From: Pseudomonadota bacterium
GTDB lineage: Bacteria > Desulfobacterota > Desulfobacteria > Desulfobacterales > Desulfobacteraceae
Length of the DNA: 7,238 nt
Reading direction: 5' to 3'
Assembly: GCA_018816605.1 (NCBI GenBank)
Contig: JAHIVS010000055.1
Coordinates: 1 to 7,238, forward strand
Positions 1-5,253 of this stretch are shown here, piece by piece (position 1 is the stretch's first letter; each line of letters starts with the position of its first letter). Under the pieces are notes generated by a model. That model saw only the letters and a program-made list of their open reading frames with translations, was not told where the DNA came from and made no database searches. A program made the position numbers and the translations under genes.

Positions 1-2
1 TG

Positions 3-644
3 CGATTCCTGGCAGGGGCCATGGGGGTTCCCTTTTTGCCCACCTATTCTTCCCTGGGAACCGACATTGTTGAAAAATGGGGATTTGACCCGGCCCTTCG
101 AAACAAGGAGGCACGACTGCCCAACCAGAAACTGGTGGTCATGGAGGACCCTTTCTCCCGGACAAGCCCGAAAGAAAAAATCGTATTGGTGCCCGCCATC
201 CGGCCGGATGTCACCATCCTCCATGCCCAGACAGCAGACGCCTCGGGCACCACCCGCATTGAAGGCCTGACCTTTTGTGATGTGGACCAGGCAAAGGCGG
301 CCCGCCACGTGATCGTCACCTGTGAAGAAATCGCACCGCCGGGCGCACTCAGCCAGGCTCCCCAGAACAACCAGCTGCCTTCTTTCTGTGTGGATGCCGT
401 TGTACACGTGCCCTTTGGTGCCTACCCAACCGCCTGTTACGGGCGATATGACTATGATGTTCAATTTTTAAATTGGTACAAGGAGACAGCGGCAAATCAG
501 CCGGGGTTTGACGCATTTATATGCGATTATATCCTATCGACAAATGATCATTCCCAGGTGGTTGAAAAAGCCTGCGGCCCAAGGATTTCACAGATCCTGG
601 CAGATCCTGCAACCGGATATTCCGATCGGATAAAGAGAAAATAA
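3..644 (+). CDS. CoA-transferase alpha subunit (glutaconate CoA-transferase A-like), 5'-truncated by window edge
   Basis: Partial gene. The frame is open from the first complete codon (base 3) and gives 213 residues to the TAA at 642-644. The first Met (base 21) sits inside the conserved stretch RFLAGAMGVPFLP, so it is internal and not the start. About 100 N-terminal residues are probably missing, judging from the roughly 320-residue length of glutaconate CoA-transferase A. Family features are the GVPFLPTYSSLGTDI segment, the P-A-I-R-P-DV-T-ILHAQ-AD-G strand-turn region, and the C-terminal VHVPFGAYPTACYGRYDYD motif. Class I CoA-transferases of this type move CoA between a carboxylate and an acyl-CoA and act as alpha/beta heteromers in the cytoplasm. 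Its stop codon overlaps the start of the beta-subunit gene by one base, so the two are translationally coupled. The substrate is inferred as glutarate or glutaconate from the neighbouring glutaryl-CoA dehydrogenase; other dicarboxylates, or the related IpdA ring-cleaving hydrolase family, are possible. Confidence 0.88.
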   Translation, partial: RFLAGAMGVPFLPTYSSLGTDIVEKWGFDPALRNKEARLPNQKLVVMEDPFSRTSPKEKIVLVPAIRPDVTILHAQTADASGTTRIEGLTFCDVDQAKAARHVIVTCEEIAPPGALSQAPQNNQLPSFCVDAVVHVPFGAYPTACYGRYDYDVQFLNWYKETAANQPGFDAFICDYILSTNDHSQVVEKACGPRISQILADPATGYSDRIKRK

Positions 645-1405
645 TGGACTATTCCGCCCAGGAAATAATGGTGCTGTCTGCAGCGCGCCGGATCAAAGAC
701 AAGGATATTGTCCTCTGCGGTACGGGCCTATCCATGCTGGCGGCCGTGGCGGCCAAGCACATATACGCCCCCGGATGCATGGTTTTTTTTGAAAGCGGGG
801 CCATTGATTCCCGGCTGGAAAAACTGCCCCTGGCTGTTTCCGATTCCAGGGTAATGTACGGGGCGTCTGTTTTTTGTTCCCTTGTGGAAGCTTTTTCATT
901 CATGCAAAACAAAAAGACAGGAGCCAATATCGTGGGCATCATCGGCGCAGCCCAGATTGACCCCTATGGGAACCTGAATTCAACCATGATCGGAGAGTAT
1001 GGCCATGTAACAGCACGATTTGCCGGCAGCGGCGGCGCCTGTGATGTGGCCTCCTTTGTGAATACCAATATCATTTTCATGAAACTGGAAAGAAGAAAAT
1101 TTGTGGAGAAACTTCCCTACATGACCAGCCCGGGCTGGATGGAAGGCGGTACCAGCCGGGCCCGAACCGGTATTGCGGCCAGGGGTCCTTCCGTTGTTAT
1201 CACGGACATGGGAATCATGGGATTTGAAAGGACAAGCAAACGAATGTTTCTCAAAGAAACCTATCCGGGCATAGACCCGGAACAGGTGAAAAAAAGGGTA
1301 AGTTTTGACCTTGATATTTCTTGTGCCACCCAATTGGAGGCGCCCATGCCCAGCGAATTGAAAATCCTGAGGGAAAAAACAGACCCGGAAAAATTGATCC
1401 TCTAG
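644..1405 (+). CDS. CoA-transferase beta subunit (glutaconate CoA-transferase B-like)
   Basis: The protein has 253 residues, near the roughly 266 of glutaconate CoA-transferase B. The ATG is in a TAATG overlap with the alpha-subunit stop, with AAAGAGA just upstream. The key region is CMVFFESGAID at residues 45-55. Glu50 lies at the position of the catalytic glutamate that forms the covalent glutamyl-CoA thioester in this family. The glycine-rich segments IGAAQIDPYGNLNST and FAGSGGACDVAS (about residues 100-138) are typical of the CoA-binding fold of the B subunit. The related IpdB subunits of steroid-ring hydrolases, as I recall, lack this glutamate, so its presence favours a true CoA-transferase. 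Together with the alpha subunit it would activate an external or intermediate dicarboxylate to its CoA thioester at the expense of another acyl-CoA. The exact donor and acceptor cannot be read from the sequence. Confidence 0.88.
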   Translation: MDYSAQEIMVLSAARRIKDKDIVLCGTGLSMLAAVAAKHIYAPGCMVFFESGAIDSRLEKLPLAVSDSRVMYGASVFCSLVEAFSFMQNKKTGANIVGIIGAAQIDPYGNLNSTMIGEYGHVTARFAGSGGACDVASFVNTNIIFMKLERRKFVEKLPYMTSPGWMEGGTSRARTGIAARGPSVVITDMGIMGFERTSKRMFLKETYPGIDPEQVKKRVSFDLDISCATQLEAPMPSELKILREKTDPEKLIL

Positions 1406-1418
1406 CCAAAGGAAAACC

Positions 1419-2198
1419 ATGCTGCCAAAAGATCCCAAAAAGCTCAATGCCATTGAAAAGGCCCTTGAGATCATGCTCAAATTCCAGGACACCAAGCCCA
1501 GGTGGGGCATCCGGGAACTCTCAGCGGAGCTTGAATTCAGCCCGGCAACGGTGCAGCGGATCCTCCAGGTGCTCAAATCCTATGAATTCATCCGCCAGGA
1601 TCCAAAAACCCGTCAGTACTATATCGGTAATATCTTTTATCGCTTCCTTGAAAACCTGAACACCTCCAACAACCTCACCGGCATCGGTAAAAGCTATATG
1701 GAGGAAGTGGCAAAGGCCACCCTTGAAACCGTTCACCTGAACGTTATTGAGGGCAGTATGCGTATCTGTATCGACACCATAGAATCCCACAAGGTTCTAA
1801 GGGCAGGTATGCCCATCGGAAACCAGTCGCCGCTCTATGCCGGTGCGTCCGCCAAATGCCTTCTGGCTTTTTCCTCGGATGCCTTTAAAAAAGACTATTT
1901 TAAAGCCACAAAACTTTTGCCTCTGACAGAGAACACCATTGTTGATCCGGATAAATTGCAGGATGAACTGGAAAAAATTAAACACCAGGGATATGCCGTA
2001 AGTCTGGGAGAACGGACGCCGGGACTTGGCTCTTTGAGTGCCCCTGTTTTTAATTATAAAGGCGATATTCTGGCAAGTCTGAGTCTGGCAATACCGGAAA
2101 TAAGACTTGCTGCCCAGGATCACCTTTCAAATTGTACGCGCATATTAACGGGTGCTGCCCGGTCTTTTTCAAAGGCCATGGGAAAAACCACCCCCTAA
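1419..2198 (+). CDS. IclR-family transcriptional regulator
   Basis: A 259-residue protein of standard IclR length. Residues about 9-75 form the N-terminal winged helix-turn-helix: LNAIEKALEIMLKF, then IRELSAELEFSPATVQRILQ as the helix-turn-helix, then a wing around DPKTRQYYIG. Residues about 85-255 are the IclR effector-binding (GAF-like) domain, with the characteristic GNQSPLYAGASAKCLLAF stretch (134-151) and the GYAVSLGERTPGLGSLSAPVF stretch (191-211). Members of this family bind small organic acids or aromatic catabolites and repress or activate catabolic operons. The start is supported by AAAGGA at 1408-1413, 13 nt after the beta-subunit stop, so the regulator is probably co-transcribed with the CoA-transferase. 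It likely controls its own cluster in response to a pathway acid or CoA ester. The ligand and operator are not identifiable here. Confidence 0.93.
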   Translation: MLPKDPKKLNAIEKALEIMLKFQDTKPRWGIRELSAELEFSPATVQRILQVLKSYEFIRQDPKTRQYYIGNIFYRFLENLNTSNNLTGIGKSYMEEVAKATLETVHLNVIEGSMRICIDTIESHKVLRAGMPIGNQSPLYAGASAKCLLAFSSDAFKKDYFKATKLLPLTENTIVDPDKLQDELEKIKHQGYAVSLGERTPGLGSLSAPVFNYKGDILASLSLAIPEIRLAAQDHLSNCTRILTGAARSFSKAMGKTTP

Positions 2199-2236
2199 AT
2201 TTATAGTTACCTGACACCTAACAATGAGGAGGAAAA

Positions 2237-3400
2237 ATGGATTTTAAACTATCAACCGAGCTTCAGATGCTCCAGAAAGAAGTCCGGAACTTTGCAAAAA
2301 AACAGATTGAACCCTATGCAGACGAATGGGATGAAAAGCACTATCTGCCCATAAAAGAGGTCATGCGGCCCCTGGGAGAACTGGGATATTTCGGTACCGT
2401 CATTCCCGAAGAATACGGCGGAGAAGACATGGGGTTCATGGCTGCCATGATCGTTACCGAAGAGCTGGCAAAGATTTCTTCTTCCCTAAGGGTCCAGGTG
2501 AATATGCAGGTATTGGGCTGCGCCTACACCATTTTCAAATACGGCAATGACGCGGTAAAGAAAAAATATGTGGAAAAGCTCTGCACCGCTGAATATATCG
2601 GCGGCTTCGGCATTACGGAATCCGATGCCGGCTCCGATGTGATGGCCATGGCCTCCACAGCAGAAGACAAGGGGGACCACTGGCTTTTGAACGGATCCAA
2701 AACATGGATCTCCAATGCCAATGTGGCAGACTGCCTTCTTTATTATGCCTATACGGACAAGGCCGCCGGCTCCAAGGGGCTTTCCGCCTTTGTCATCGAA
2801 CCCAAAAATTTTGCCGGCATCAAAACATCATCCCTTGACAAACTGGGCTCCCACTCCTCCCCCACAGGAGAACTTTTTCTGGACAACGTCAAAGTTCCCA
2901 AGGAAAATATTCTGGGCAAACCCGGAGACGGCACAAAAATTGTTTTCTCCTCCCTGAACCAGACTCGCCTTTCAGCCGCCGCCGGCGGTGTGGGACTCTC
3001 CCAGGCCTGCCTGGATGCCGCCACCAAGTATTGCAATGAAAGAAAACAATTTGGTAAAAAAATCGGCGAATTCCAGATGAACCAGGATATGATCGCCCAG
3101 ATGACAACGGAAATAGAAGCCGCCCGCCTCCTGGTGTACAAGGCTGCCTGGGCCAAGGATCAGGGCAAACTCAACAACGGGTTGGATGTGGCCATGGCCA
3201 AATACTTTGCAGGAGAGGTGGCCACCAAGTGTTCCAATTTTGCCATGAGAATCCTGGGTGCCTATGGATACTCCACTGAATACCCCGTGGCCAGATACTA
3301 TAGAGATGCCCCCACCTATTCCATGGTGGAAGGCTCTGCCAATATCTGTAAAATGATCATTGCCCTGGATCAGCTGGGCGTCAAAAAAGCCAACCGATAA
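2237..3400 (+). CDS. Glutaryl-CoA dehydrogenase, probably non-decarboxylating (glutaconyl-CoA forming)
   Basis: The product has 387 residues and a strong AGGAGG (2227-2232) four bases before the ATG. It is a complete acyl-CoA dehydrogenase: an N-terminal helical domain (about 1-120), a middle beta domain with GFGITESDAGSD (123-134) and KTWISNA (155-161) for flavin and substrate contact, and a C-terminal helical domain with RKQFGKKIGEFQ (269-280). The catalytic base is Glu365 in MVEGSANI. Arg85 in SSLRVQVNM aligns with the arginine (human Arg94) that binds the distal carboxylate of glutaryl-CoA. Val364 directly precedes the catalytic Glu. Decarboxylating glutaryl-CoA dehydrogenases have Tyr there (human Tyr369-Glu370), and the Tyr-to-Val exchange is the published discriminator of the Desulfococcus multivorans non-decarboxylating enzyme, which this protein closely resembles as I remember it. 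It would oxidise glutaryl-CoA to glutaconyl-CoA with electron-transfer flavoprotein as likely acceptor, leaving CO2 release to a separate energy-conserving step. Alignments here are by eye. Confidence 0.9.
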   Translation: MDFKLSTELQMLQKEVRNFAKKQIEPYADEWDEKHYLPIKEVMRPLGELGYFGTVIPEEYGGEDMGFMAAMIVTEELAKISSSLRVQVNMQVLGCAYTIFKYGNDAVKKKYVEKLCTAEYIGGFGITESDAGSDVMAMASTAEDKGDHWLLNGSKTWISNANVADCLLYYAYTDKAAGSKGLSAFVIEPKNFAGIKTSSLDKLGSHSSPTGELFLDNVKVPKENILGKPGDGTKIVFSSLNQTRLSAAAGGVGLSQACLDAATKYCNERKQFGKKIGEFQMNQDMIAQMTTEIEAARLLVYKAAWAKDQGKLNNGLDVAMAKYFAGEVATKCSNFAMRILGAYGYSTEYPVARYYRDAPTYSMVEGSANICKMIIALDQLGVKKANR

Positions 3401-3414
3401 GTTCACAGTTCACA
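3401..3414. repeat. Tandem heptamer, GTTCACA x2 (left flank of hairpin)
   Basis: Two perfect copies of GTTCACA start at the first base after the dehydrogenase stop codon and end exactly where the long hairpin stem begins. Two copies alone would be weak evidence. The exact abutment, and the matching heptamer pair on the other side of the hairpin, make a modular short-repeat element likely. Confidence 0.7.
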
Positions 3415-3470
3415 GGGTCAGGCTTGTGTTATTGGGTTTTGGATAAAACCCAATAACACAAGCCTGACCC
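3415..3470. repeat. Perfect 26-bp inverted repeat / hairpin with GGAT loop
   Basis: The left arm (3415-3440, beginning GGGTCAGGCTTG and ending GGGTTTT) and the right arm (3445-3470, beginning AAAACCC and ending CAAGCCTGACCC) are perfectly complementary over 26 bp around the 4-nt loop GGAT (3441-3444). No T-tract follows the stem, which argues against a classical intrinsic terminator. The outer GGGTCAGG...CCTGACCC ends resemble the repetitive palindromes I associate with REP-type transposases (RAYT) in proteobacterial genomes, so a REP-like non-autonomous repeat is the best guess. In RNA it would form a very stable stem between the dehydrogenase and CMD genes, able to protect the upstream message 3' end or lower downstream expression. 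The structure is certain; its class and function are inferred. Confidence 0.9.
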
Positions 3471-3484
3471 CAATTGACAATTGA
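3471..3484. repeat. Tandem heptamer, CAATTGA x2 (right flank of hairpin)
   Basis: Two perfect copies of CAATTGA (equally AATTGAC x2 if phased one base later) follow the hairpin stem directly and precede CCCCAAAC. Their sequence differs from the left-hand heptamer pair, but unit length and copy number are the same. They end 30 bp before the ATG of the CMD-family gene. Confidence 0.7.
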
Positions 3485-3514
3485 CCCCAAACACCCCGAA
3501 CAGGAGAAACGCCC

Positions 3515-3898
3515 ATGGATCCCAAAGAAATTTCCAAACGAACAGGCGAAACCGCCAAGCTCTATTTCTCAACGGTCAAGGACGAGGACAAACCCTATAA
3601 TTTATGGCGCCATTTTGACAAGGACCTTGCAAAGGACATGTCTCTGTACATCACCGGCCAGATGTATGCCAGAGAAAAAATCCCCCATACCACCCGCCAG
3701 CTAATCACGGTTGCAGCCCTGACCGTACTTTCCAAACCCGATGAACTCAAGCTCCATACCCATGCGGCCCTAAATGTGGGGTGCACCAAAGAAGAAATTG
3801 CAGAAGTGATATTCCAGACCAGCATCTACGGCGGTGTGCCGGCAGCCAATACGGCATTGAGCGTATTAAAAGAAGTATTGGAAGAACGAAACGAATAA
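3515..3898 (+). CDS. Carboxymuconolactone decarboxylase (CMD)/AhpD-like small protein
   Basis: The protein has 127 residues, the size of the PcaC-type gamma-carboxymuconolactone decarboxylases. The start is supported by AGGAG at 3502-3506, eight bases before the ATG. The C-terminal half carries the family signature DELKLHTHAALNVGCTKEEIAEVIFQTSIYGGVPAANTAL (about 76-115), including Glu77, His81, His83 and the YGGVPAAN turn. The CXXC of peroxidase-type AhpD proteins is absent; a single Cys90 is present. This favours a PcaC-like or uncharacterised CMD role over disulfide chemistry. The aerobic beta-ketoadipate pathway, where PcaC works, is unexpected beside this glutaryl-CoA dehydrogenase. The gene has the same orientation as the dehydrogenase, 114 bp downstream, with the hairpin element in the gap. 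It is plausibly an accessory or decarboxylating function of the same pathway. The family assignment is firm; the reaction is unknown. Confidence 0.85.
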   Translation: MDPKEISKRTGETAKLYFSTVKDEDKPYNLWRHFDKDLAKDMSLYITGQMYAREKIPHTTRQLITVAALTVLSKPDELKLHTHAALNVGCTKEEIAEVIFQTSIYGGVPAANTALSVLKEVLEERNE

Positions 3899-3951
3899 AA
3901 GGATTCTCTGCACGCACCGATAGCGGTTTTGGTTTAATTTTTTATCAGCCC

Positions 3952-3958
3952 AAAGGAG
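3952..3958 (+). promoter_or_regulatory. Shine-Dalgarno site deciding the DsrE-like start
   Basis: AAAGGAG lies six bases before the ATG at 3965. An in-frame ATG at 3959 touches this site directly and leaves no spacing, so the later ATG is chosen. It also gives a cleaner signal peptide beginning MKLFSK. Confidence 0.8.
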
Positions 3959-3964
3959 ATGCAA

Positions 3965-4384
3965 ATGAAACTATTTTCCAAATTGCTAGTTGCCCTTGCT
4001 TTCATCGTTGGCAGCATCGGAATGCCTGCCTTTGCAGGAGACACTGACCCACTGTTTGTGAATCTGACCACCGATGATTCCCACAGAGCCAATATGGCAA
4101 TTTCCTTCGGAAAGAATCAATTTGACCGTGGCCATCCGCTTACCATTTTCCTCAATGACACGGGGGTGAATATTGGTTCAAAGGCGAACTCCGCCAAGTT
4201 CGCCAACCACCAGAAGGCTCTGGGCGAGCTAATGAACAAAGGGGCGACGGTCTTGATCTGCCCCATGTGCATTAAACACTATGGTGTTAAGGAAGCCGAT
4301 TTATTGACAGGATTAAAGGTCAGCAACCCGGACCTTACGGGAGGTGCGCTATTCCAGGACAACGCCAAAACGCTTTCCTGGTAA
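3965..4384 (+). CDS. Exported DsrE-family protein with CPMC motif
   Basis: The chosen start gives 139 residues. Residues 1-24 form a clear Sec signal peptide: MKLFSK, a hydrophobic core LLVALAFIVGSIGM, and cleavage after PAFA, leaving mature GDTDPLF. The mature part has a DsrE/YchN-like layout: strand FVNLTTDD, a helix with MAISFGKNQFDRG, strand LTIFLND, then a helix of conserved type (FANHQKALGELMNKGATV), the motif LICPMCIKHYGVKEADLL (97-114) and a C-terminal GLKVSNP segment. Cys99 and Cys102 form CPMC. DsrE-fold proteins often handle sulfur or thiols, with a reactive cysteine near this position; in this exported version the pair could form a disulfide or bind sulfur or metal in the periplasm. 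The gap to the CMD gene is 66 bp with no evident terminator, so it could be the last gene of the catabolic cluster or an independent unit. Substrate unknown; family call moderately sure. Confidence 0.8.
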   Translation: MKLFSKLLVALAFIVGSIGMPAFAGDTDPLFVNLTTDDSHRANMAISFGKNQFDRGHPLTIFLNDTGVNIGSKANSAKFANHQKALGELMNKGATVLICPMCIKHYGVKEADLLTGLKVSNPDLTGGALFQDNAKTLSW

Positions 4385-4417
4385 GTTCGGCCGAGCCGTC
4401 CGGACATATCGACTGAC

Positions 4418-5239
4418 CTAACATTTGCCCAGGAGGGTATTCCAGATCCCGTCGGGACATCGCCGTTCAATGACATGGACCTTTTTTGCAGAAAGGGATG
4501 CCATGATCCTGGTGGTCTCTGAATTTAAAAGCCCGGACAGGACAAACCATTTTTTTTCCAGGAAAGAGGGGTGTTCGATCAAGTGCTGCATGATATCATA
4601 GTGGATATTGGCCACCAGCAGATCACAGGGGATGGGGATCACCTCTTCCCCCCTTGCCTGAAAGGCAAGTATCTGGTTTTCAAATCCATTGAGGCGTATA
4701 TTCTTTAGGGTGGTTTTCACGGCCAGCAGGTTGAAATCACAGGCCAGAATTTTTTCACATCCAAGGGCGGCAGCCCCCAGAGAGAGGATTCCTGTGCCCG
4801 TACCAATGTCCAGAACCGTTTTAATCTTTTCCCGGGTACACAGCCGATGAACCAGTGTCAGGCAGTCTTCCGTGGTCTGGTGCCGACCTGTGCCGAAAAC
4901 CACCCCCGGATCCAAAAGGATCTCCCGAAATTCAGGTTTTTCATCTTTTCCAGGTCGATCCCAGGGCGGGGCAATGCAAAGATTTTCCACAAAATAGGGT
5001 TCGATCTTGTCCCCGTGCCATTGCTCACAGGTCATTTCATAGGTTTCAACCAGTGTTATCCGGGGATTTCTGGTCCTTATCTGTTCAATCAGGGAGGCCG
5101 CCGGTCTGGAAAAAAAGACAAAGGCCGTCTCTTCCTCCTCCCAGGTGCCCAGGAACCGTTCATCCTTTTCCAAAAGACCGTCAGGGGCCGGCACACCGTC
5201 AAAATTATAAATTACCAACCGGGCATATGGATTTTTCAT
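4418..5239 (-). CDS. prmA: PrmA-type (ribosomal protein L11) methyltransferase, divergent
   Basis: The protein has 273 residues, slightly shorter than E. coli PrmA (293). The N-terminal third (about 1-90) would be the poorly conserved substrate-recognition domain. The C-terminal part is a class I S-adenosylmethionine methyltransferase: DPGVVFGTGRHQTTEDCL (110-127) matches the PrmA hallmark DPG-FGTG-H-TT, VLDIGTGTGILSLGAAALG (142-160) is the SAM-binding motif I, CDFNLLAVKTTLKNIRLNG (167-185) is motif II, and DLLVANIHYDIM (206-217) matches the motif IV region that reads NILA in typical PrmA. PrmA trimethylates ribosomal protein L11 in the cytoplasm. Departures from consensus (GTGRHQTT instead of GTGTHPTT, NIHY instead of NILA) leave open a different protein substrate. 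The start codon is 14 nt after the histidine kinase stop, with only a weak AAGAGA ribosome-binding site, so it is probably co-transcribed and partly coupled. It converges with the DsrE-like gene across a 33-bp gap. Confidence 0.82.
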   Translation of the reverse strand: MKNPYARLVIYNFDGVPAPDGLLEKDERFLGTWEEEETAFVFFSRPAASLIEQIRTRNPRITLVETYEMTCEQWHGDKIEPYFVENLCIAPPWDRPGKDEKPEFREILLDPGVVFGTGRHQTTEDCLTLVHRLCTREKIKTVLDIGTGTGILSLGAAALGCEKILACDFNLLAVKTTLKNIRLNGFENQILAFQARGEEVIPIPCDLLVANIHYDIMQHLIEHPSFLEKKWFVLSGLLNSETTRIMASLSAKKVHVIERRCPDGIWNTLLGKC

Positions 5240-5253
5240 TTAGGATTCTCTTA

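Noticed and set aside
21..23. ATG at 21 as the true start of the CoA-transferase alpha gene.
   Set aside because: The frame is open upstream and the preceding residues RFLAGA belong to a conserved family motif, so this Met is internal.
980..1576. A 198-codon open frame on the minus strand.
   Set aside because: It is antisense to the CoA-transferase beta and IclR genes, both with clear family motifs; the translation shows no domain pattern.
2972..3406. A 144-codon open frame on the minus strand with Gly/His-rich translation.
   Set aside because: It is antisense to the dehydrogenase C-terminal domain and typical of a shadow frame.
3415..3470. Reading the perfect hairpin as a rho-independent terminator.
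   Set aside because: The stem is far longer than usual, its outer base is GGG/CCC and is followed by CAATTGAC rather than a run of T.
3899..3951. Promoter for the DsrE-like gene in the AT-rich stretch around 3925-3946.
   Set aside because: No convincing paired -35/-10 or sigma-54 type elements could be recognised by eye.
3959..3961. Upstream ATG as the start of the DsrE-like protein.
   Set aside because: It directly abuts the AAAGGAG site, leaving no spacing; the ATG at 3965 has normal spacing.
4385..4417. Possible bidirectional terminator between the convergent DsrE-like and PrmA-like genes.
   Set aside because: Only short stems are possible (GTTCGG with CCGGAC, or CGGC-CGA-GCCG at 4388-4398), with no T-tract on either strand, so a terminator is not supported.
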